A stretch of 64,000 nucleotides of DNA from Ctenosaura bakeri (Eukaryota; Chordata; Lepidosauria; Squamata; Iguanidae): the NCBI GenBank assembly GCA_948474755.1, contig CAOLHI010001044.1:434001-498000 (forward strand), written 5' to 3'. Within the stretch, counting starts at the first letter, position 1, and every line of letters starts with the position of its first letter. Made by a program: the position numbers and the translations under genes. The notes beneath the pieces were generated by a model, which saw nothing but the letters and a program-made list of their open reading frames with translations, did not search any database and was not told the DNA's origin. Below, one piece after another: positions 59,241 to 64,000 of the stretch.

Positions 59241-61107
59241 GCAGGTCCGGATGGAGGACTCGGCCGCCGGAGTGGGAGAGCAGGTCCGGTGTCGGTGGCA
59301 GCCGGAGCAGGTCGTCCCGTGCGGCTTGTAGCAGGGGTGCGAACCAATGTTGCCTCGGCCAATACGGGGCTACCAGGATCGCGTCGGCTCGGTCGGCGAG
59401 GATCTTTGATATCGTCCGGCCGAGCAGCGGGAACGCGTAGAGGAGTTCCCCGGTCCACGGAAGCTGGAAAGCGTCCCCGATGGAGGCGCGATCGTGGCCC
59501 GCTCTGGAACAGAATCGGCGACACTTCGCGTTTTCCCTGGTCGCGAAGAGGTCGATCGATGGTTCGCCCCACCGGTCCCGAATCAGTCTGAACGCCTCTC
59601 CGGAGAGAGACCATTCGTGATGGGATGAGGTGTCCCTGCTGAGGGCGTCTGCCGTGGTGTTCTCCTGCCTGGCCAGGTGAACTGCCACGGGATGCGTGTG
59701 CAGGCGAATGCACCAGTCCCACAGGTCGAGCGCGATGTGGAGCAGGGTCGCGGAATGAGTCCCACCTTGTCTGTTGATGTAGCAGACGGCGGTGGTGTTG
59801 TCCGTCAGAATCAGGACCGTGCGCCCCGCCACGGCGTGGCGGAACGCCCGTAGGGCTTTCCAGACGGCGAGTAGCTCCAACGCGTTGATATGGAGAGCGG
59901 TCTCGTCGTCGGTCCATCTGTCGCGGACTCTGAGATCGCCGCAGTGGGCACCCCATCCATACAGGGAGGCGTCGGTCGTTACCGTCACCTTCGGTGTCAG
60001 CTGTTGGAAAGGCATCCCTGACATGAGATTGCATCGCGACTGCCACCATCGGAGGGATGAGCGGACGTCTCCCGGCAGCTGCAGTCGGAGTGTCTGTTCG
60101 TCTCGCAGGGGGTCGAATATGCGGACGAACCAGTGTTGAAGAGGTCTTGCTCTCAGCCTGGCGAGATATGTCACAGCGGTCGTCGCAGCCATGTAGCCCA
60201 AGAGCTGCTGGACGCTTCTCGCAGATAACGTCGGGGCCGTACGAGCGTGAGCGGCGGCCCGGATCAGGGTTTGGGCTCGAGACTCTGGCAGGTACGCCCT
60301 GGCGGAGGTCGAGTCGAGCGTCGCCCCGATGAAGTCCAAGATCCTCGCCGGCTCGAGGTGGGACTTCTTCGGATTCACCCGTAGACCAAGGCGGGTCAGG
60401 AGTGACAACGTCATGTGGACGTCGTGGTAAAGTCTCTGTTTGCAGGACGCCACCAACAGCCAATCGTCGAGGTAAGGGAAGACAGAAGCGCCCTTCGTCC
60501 GCAGGTAGCATACCACCGGGGCCATGCACTTGGTGAAGACCCTTGGGGCAGTCGAGAGTCCGAACGGCAGCACCTTGTACTGGTAACAGGTGTCGTCGAC
60601 TGCGAAGCGGAGGTACCGTCTGTGCTGCGGGCGAATGGCGATATGGAAGTATGCGTCTCGGAGATCGATGGAGGCGAACCAGTCCCCTCGATGTAGGAAG
60701 GGCAGGATCGACGGTATCGTGACCATCTTGAACCTTTTGGGGCGGATGTAGTAGTTCACCCCTCTGAGGTCTAGGATCGGCCGGAGGGTACCGTCGGCTT
60801 TCGGTACCGTGAAGTACCTGGAGAAGAAGCCGGTGGTCTTGGCCTCTTGCGGGAGCTGCTCGATCACCCCTTTCTGGAGGAGGGATTGGATCTCTTCCAG
60901 GAGGGCCGGACTCGACGGCGTGGAGTAGTAAACGCCGCGAGGAGGAATATCGAGAAACTCGATGGCGTAGCCAAGACGGACGATGGAAAGCACCCAAGAG
61001 TCCGTGGTGACATACTGCCACTCCGCTAGGTGTCGAGCCAGTGTCGGTCGGTCTCCGAGCGCTGATGGTAGGCTGAAGAGTGGGTGTTGGTAGGTCCTGT
61101 CAGGCAC
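59203..61107 (-). CDS. DIRS reverse transcriptase / RNase H / methyltransferase-like ORF
   Basis: This is an intact 634-codon frame. The RT domain has FFSRYFTVPKADGTLRPI, ASIDLRDAYFHI with the first catalytic Asp, YKVLPFGLSTAP, and PYLDDWLL with the Asp pair at about 60462-60473. RNase H follows with TDASLYGWGAH, LELLAVWKAL, LILTDNTTAVCYIN and ADALSRD. The last 130 residues (PSIDLFATRENAKC, DAFQLPW, LVAPYWPRQHW) resemble the DNA adenine methyltransferase-like domain known in DIRS elements. The first codon shown is GTG. The frame is open further upstream and overlaps the end of Gag in the +1 frame, so the true start may be by frameshift from Gag or internal. All core RT and RNase H residues that I can see are present. 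Confidence 0.92.
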   Translation of the reverse strand: MPDRTYQHPLFSLPSALGDRPTLARHLAEWQYVTTDSWVLSIVRLGYAIEFLDIPPRGVYYSTPSSPALLEEIQSLLQKGVIEQLPQEAKTTGFFSRYFTVPKADGTLRPILDLRGVNYYIRPKRFKMVTIPSILPFLHRGDWFASIDLRDAYFHIAIRPQHRRYLRFAVDDTCYQYKVLPFGLSTAPRVFTKCMAPVVCYLRTKGASVFPYLDDWLLVASCKQRLYHDVHMTLSLLTRLGLRVNPKKSHLEPARILDFIGATLDSTSARAYLPESRAQTLIRAAAHARTAPTLSARSVQQLLGYMAATTAVTYLARLRARPLQHWFVRIFDPLRDEQTLRLQLPGDVRSSLRWWQSRCNLMSGMPFQQLTPKVTVTTDASLYGWGAHCGDLRVRDRWTDDETALHINALELLAVWKALRAFRHAVAGRTVLILTDNTTAVCYINRQGGTHSATLLHIALDLWDWCIRLHTHPVAVHLARQENTTADALSRDTSSHHEWSLSGEAFRLIRDRWGEPSIDLFATRENAKCRRFCSRAGHDRASIGDAFQLPWTGELLYAFPLLGRTISKILADRADAILVAPYWPRQHWFAPLLQAARDDLLRLPPTPDLLSHSGGRVLHPDLPRLALHAWRISH

Positions 61108-61108
61108 A

Positions 61109-63557
61109 TCAAAACCGAGACTTTGTCTCGGAGGAGGACTTCTTGGACGAAGCCGGGCGCCGCCTAATCGTGCGTCTGGCCGATGAGCCGGAGGACGGTC
61201 TCGACTGTCCAGACTGGGCCGAACGCTGGAACGACGAGGTGGAAGATCGTCGCCAGGAAGGGCGGAAGGTGGAGGCCCTGCGGGCTTGCGTGGCCGGCTG
61301 CAGCCCGATCTTTTTGGCGGTCAGCCTCGCCTTGACGAGATTGTCCAAAGCTTCGTCTGTGGACGAATTGAATAGGCCTTCACCGTCGAAGGGGAGATCT
61401 TCAATCCTCCTTCTGGTGTCCTCCTGGATGTCGGCCGGTCGCAGCCAAGCATGGCGGCGGAGGCCGACGGATCCCGCCATGACACGGGAGGCAATCTCCA
61501 CTGCGTGCCTGGAGGAGGCCATCTGGTGGCGAGCGATGGAGATGGCCTCGTTGTAGATCACGGAGGAGGCTTGGCGGATGTCCTCCGGTACCGCCTCCAT
61601 CGCCGGTTGCAGGCGATCGAGCACTTTTTTCAGGTATGCCGCGAGGCAAGCCTAGTGTTGGACAGCCTGATCTGCAAGGAGGCAGCTGAATAAAACCTCC
61701 TTGCGTAGGCGTCCAACTTCCTGCCCTCTTTGTCCGGCGGGGTGGTGTGTTGCCTGCCGGAGCCCTTCGTCTGTGCCGACTCGACGACCACAGAGTTCGG
61801 TGCAGGGTGATTAAAGAGATAACCGGCGTTATCCTTCTGCACCCTGTAGAGGTGTTCTAACCGCTGCGGTATCGGCTGAGCCGAGGCCGGTCTATCCCAG
61901 GCGGCCTTCACCAGTCTGGATACCCGGGGCAGGAGAGGCAGCGGGGCCGTGGAAGGTCGCTTCTCCTCGAAGACGGAGAAGGCTGGATCGTCGTCCTCCG
62001 GCTCCGCATCGGCGATCTTAAGGCCGAGGGTAGTGGCCATGCGGAGCAGCATCGCAGAGAACTGGTGGACGTCCTCTGGAGCAGAATCTGGGATCGGGTC
62101 CCCGAATCCCAACGGAGGAGACTCCTGGGAGGCCGCCTCAGACACCTCTGACTCCGCACTCGAGTCGTACGACTCCGAGCTCGGTGAGTCCTCTCGCCGC
62201 TCGCTTTCCGGCTCCTTCGTCGCCGCAGGTGTTGCCTTCCTAGGCTTCTCCGCAGCCGGGGCGGTGGTAGCAGCAGCGTCCCGCTTGGGATGGCTGACTA
62301 CTGACTTCACCCTCTTGGTGGTGACCGGGGTAGTCTGGCAGGCTGACGTCGTCGTAGCCCGCTGAGTCACCACCGACTCCGTAGGGCGCGTCGCCGTTGC
62401 CGTGACCCTAGGAGGTGGCGATATCGCCCGATACCGTGGCGAAGGCTCCCTCGCCCTATGATATCGAGGAGAGGGAGAGCAGCTGAAGGAGCGGCGGTCC
62501 GACGGAGATCGGCTTCGGCGTCGACGGTACCGAGCCTCGTCCCCTCTAGGCGAGCGCGATTCGCGCTGTCGACGAGGTGACCGGGACCTCCGGAAGGTCT
62601 CCCAGCGACTCGGGCCACGATGGTACCGATCCCGGTACGATGGCGAATGCGACCGATAGGAGGCCGGGCGCTCTCTCCATTCAGATTCCCTCGCGTACCT
62701 GGCCACGTAGGACGCCGAGGTGTATCTGGAGGCACACGAGCGAGGTTGTTCCTCTCTTGTCTCCCTCGGAGGCGGCGAGGCCACCGGACGCTCGGAAGAG
62801 CGGGACCGGGACCTAAAGGAGGTCGAACGCCGCTCCGGAGAAGCAGAGGGCTCTCTCTGCTGCAGGTCGGCCGACCTGCGATGGCTAAGAGGGCGGTGGC
62901 GCTCCTCCACCAGGGTTGGAGGGTCTGCCACAGGCGAGTCCGGGCGCTGTTGGGGAACGTCCTCGATCTCATCCTCCGAAAATCGACGGACTCGCCTCGC
63001 CCTTTGGAAGGCTGCTGAGTAGGAGGAGGAGTAGGAGGTCGAACGTCCCCAGCCGGGGAGCGCTTCTTTTCCTTCTTCTTCTTCTTCTTCTCCTTCTCCT
63101 TGCCCTTGCCTCCGTCCGGAGCAGGGCGCTTTTTAGCAGGCGTCTCCGTAAGGGGAGCCTCAGCCTTCCTCGCCGTCGAGGATCCTTTTGCTGACTTGGC
63201 AGCCGCCGACAGCTTCGGGATCCTCGGTAGCGCCGAGATCGGCGTTTCGCCGGTACCGAGCCCCGATACCGACGAGGTGGACGGAACGGCAGCCGCCGAT
63301 ACCGTCGATGGCGTGGTCGTCTTCTTGTCGGCCATCTTGGAAGTGGAGGTCTCGTCTATCGCCCGCAGAGACTGTTCCCAACAATAAGATTTGAGTCTCG
63401 CGGAGCGGTTGCGGAGAGTTTGGGGAGTAAAATCCCGGCAAATTGGGCAAGTCCGGATGTTGTGGGACTCACCCAAACAGAAGAGACACTCCTTATGGCC
63501 GTCGTTGAGGGCAACCTTGCGGCCGCAGGACACGCACTTCTTAAAGAGCGCGGACAT
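61109..63557 (-). pseudogene. DIRS Gag-like ORF broken by two frameshifts
   Basis: It begins with ATG at 63557 (MSALFKKC) and ends with TGA at 61109-61111. The N terminus has a Cys/His cluster (CVSCGRK, CLFCLGESHN, CPICRDF), probably a zinc-binding element. Then come a Thr/Ser/Ala-rich part, a Lys/Glu run from a TTC/TCC-rich tract at 63068-63100, a long Arg-Ser domain (RRRSRSPSDRRSFS), an acidic segment, and a helical C-terminal half with LDRLQPAMEAVPEDIRQ. Three different frames carry the successive parts. The first break lies between about 62985 and 63070; the second is near 61630-61660, where a stop intervenes. No enzyme motif is present, so the Gag assignment rests on position and zinc knuckle. 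The breaks may be mutations or sequencing errors. Confidence 0.8.
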
Positions 63558-63729
63558 AAGACGAAGAACGCCAAACTCCGAAATCCAAAAAGACGAAAAA
63601 CCGAAGGGGGAGTCCGAAAGAGAGGTCAAAGACAGTCCGAAAGTCCGTAAAACCGTGAAAAACAGCAAGCCAAGCACAACGTGAGAGGAACAAACTGAAG
63701 AACCTTCCGTACGCGGCGGCGGACGAGAA

Positions 63730-63889
63730 AGAACTGAGGAGAGACCGTTGCTCGGCGGGAGGAGCATGCGCAGTACCGGCGTGGGGGAGGGGTTCCCGCC
63801 AAGCGAACAAGCTCTAGAAGTTTCCGAACGCTACCGCGCAGGCGCTAAAGCTCCTAGTGTATGAAGGCACAGAGACCACGAAGAAGAAG
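63730..63889. repeat. DIRS terminal repeat at the element's 5' end
   Basis: 63730-63864 is the exact inverse of 57868-58002. The outer 39 bp is the inverse of 58115-58153 in the internal complementary region. It contains GC-rich sequence such as GGCGTGGGGGAGGGG, a possible Sp1-type promoter element upstream of the Gag start at 63557. The element ends at GAAGAAGAAG before CATTG. Confidence 0.92.
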
Positions 63890-64000
63890 CATTGTTCATG
63901 CCATCATATTTCCAATTTCTATGTGTGGAATTTTCTATGTGTGGTTCTGAAGAAAGCTGACAAGAAGAAAATCAACTCAATTGAAATGTGGTCCTGGAGA
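63890..64000 (-). other. TGFBR3 upstream intron beyond the DIRS element
   Basis: Only 111 bp of AT-rich flanking sequence. It shows no exon and no copy of the sequence left of the element that would indicate a target duplication. Confidence 0.6.

Larger units (their letters stand above)
57815..63889 (-). mobile_element. DIRS-type tyrosine-recombinase retrotransposon, nearly complete
   Basis: This 6.08 kb, GC-rich element is read on the minus strand. It has inverted rather than direct terminal repeats, an internal complementary region, a Gag-like ORF, an RT-RNase H-methyltransferase-like ORF, and a tyrosine recombinase in place of an integrase. This combination defines the DIRS order. Family knowledge: DIRS elements pass through a closed circle and integrate by recombinase without target duplication. 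I find no duplication flanking it. The terminal repeats are identical over 135 bp, which suggests a young insertion. Gag has two frameshifts, so this copy is probably no longer fully autonomous. It lies in a TGFBR3 intron in the same sense as the gene, 1.4 kb from the nearest exon. Confidence 0.94.

Noticed and set aside
59260..61021. The first 600 or so codons of the 943-codon minus-strand frame as a separate protein
   Set aside because: They lie in another frame over the RT domain, are Arg/Pro-rich, and show no domain; only the C-terminal part is recombinase.
58259..63387. Many plus-strand open frames inside the DIRS element
   Set aside because: They are antisense to RT, Gag and recombinase, GC-rich, and without recognisable domains.
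57782..63920. Target-site duplication around the DIRS element
   Set aside because: Left flank GAATATTGAAAT and right flank CATTGTTCATG share no convincing direct repeat, which agrees with recombinase-mediated integration.

Overview
The window reads as a stretch of squamate (lizard-type) nuclear chromosome. The background is AT-rich and non-coding. It carries CR1 3' ends, tRNA-headed and 5S rRNA-headed SINEs sharing a tail, several families of short DNA transposons, microsatellites, and one nearly complete DIRS-type tyrosine-recombinase retrotransposon. There is no sign of bacterial, organellar or free viral sequence.

The only host gene I can support is TGFBR3 (betaglycan, the type III TGF-beta receptor), on the minus strand and spread over most of the window. 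Ten consecutive coding exons are present, from 56442 (most 5') down to 3082 (most 3'). All have AG acceptors and GT donors, and all phases match, giving 1902 nt or 634 codons without a stop. By comparison with the human protein as I remember it (851 residues), they cover about residues 83 to 722: most of the N-terminal orphan domain, the linker, the glycosaminoglycan attachment segment and the ZP domain. The signal-peptide and first orphan-domain exons should lie beyond 64000 in the direction of higher coordinates. The transmembrane and cytoplasmic exons should lie below position 1. I could not find either inside the window.

Region by region: 1-3081 is the intron after the last visible exon. 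3082-23932 holds eight exons separated by 0.5-4.7 kb introns. 23933-30752 is a 6.8 kb intron, followed by one exon at 30753-30936. 30937-56295 is a 25.4 kb intron that holds most of the mobile elements. 56296-56442 is the most 5' exon in view. 56443-64000 is part of the next intron upstream.

That upstream intron contains a 6.1 kb DIRS element (57815-63889) in the same sense as TGFBR3. It has GC-rich inverted terminal repeats, identical over 135 bp, and an internal complementary region that matches both outer ends and overlaps by three bases. It carries a Gag-like ORF broken by two frameshifts, an intact RT / RNase H / methyltransferase-like ORF, and an intact tyrosine recombinase. The near-identity of the terminal repeats suggests a recent insertion. 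The element class is known; what merits a second look is its detailed structure, its splice-like sequences inside a host intron, and the nested and palindromic small transposons.
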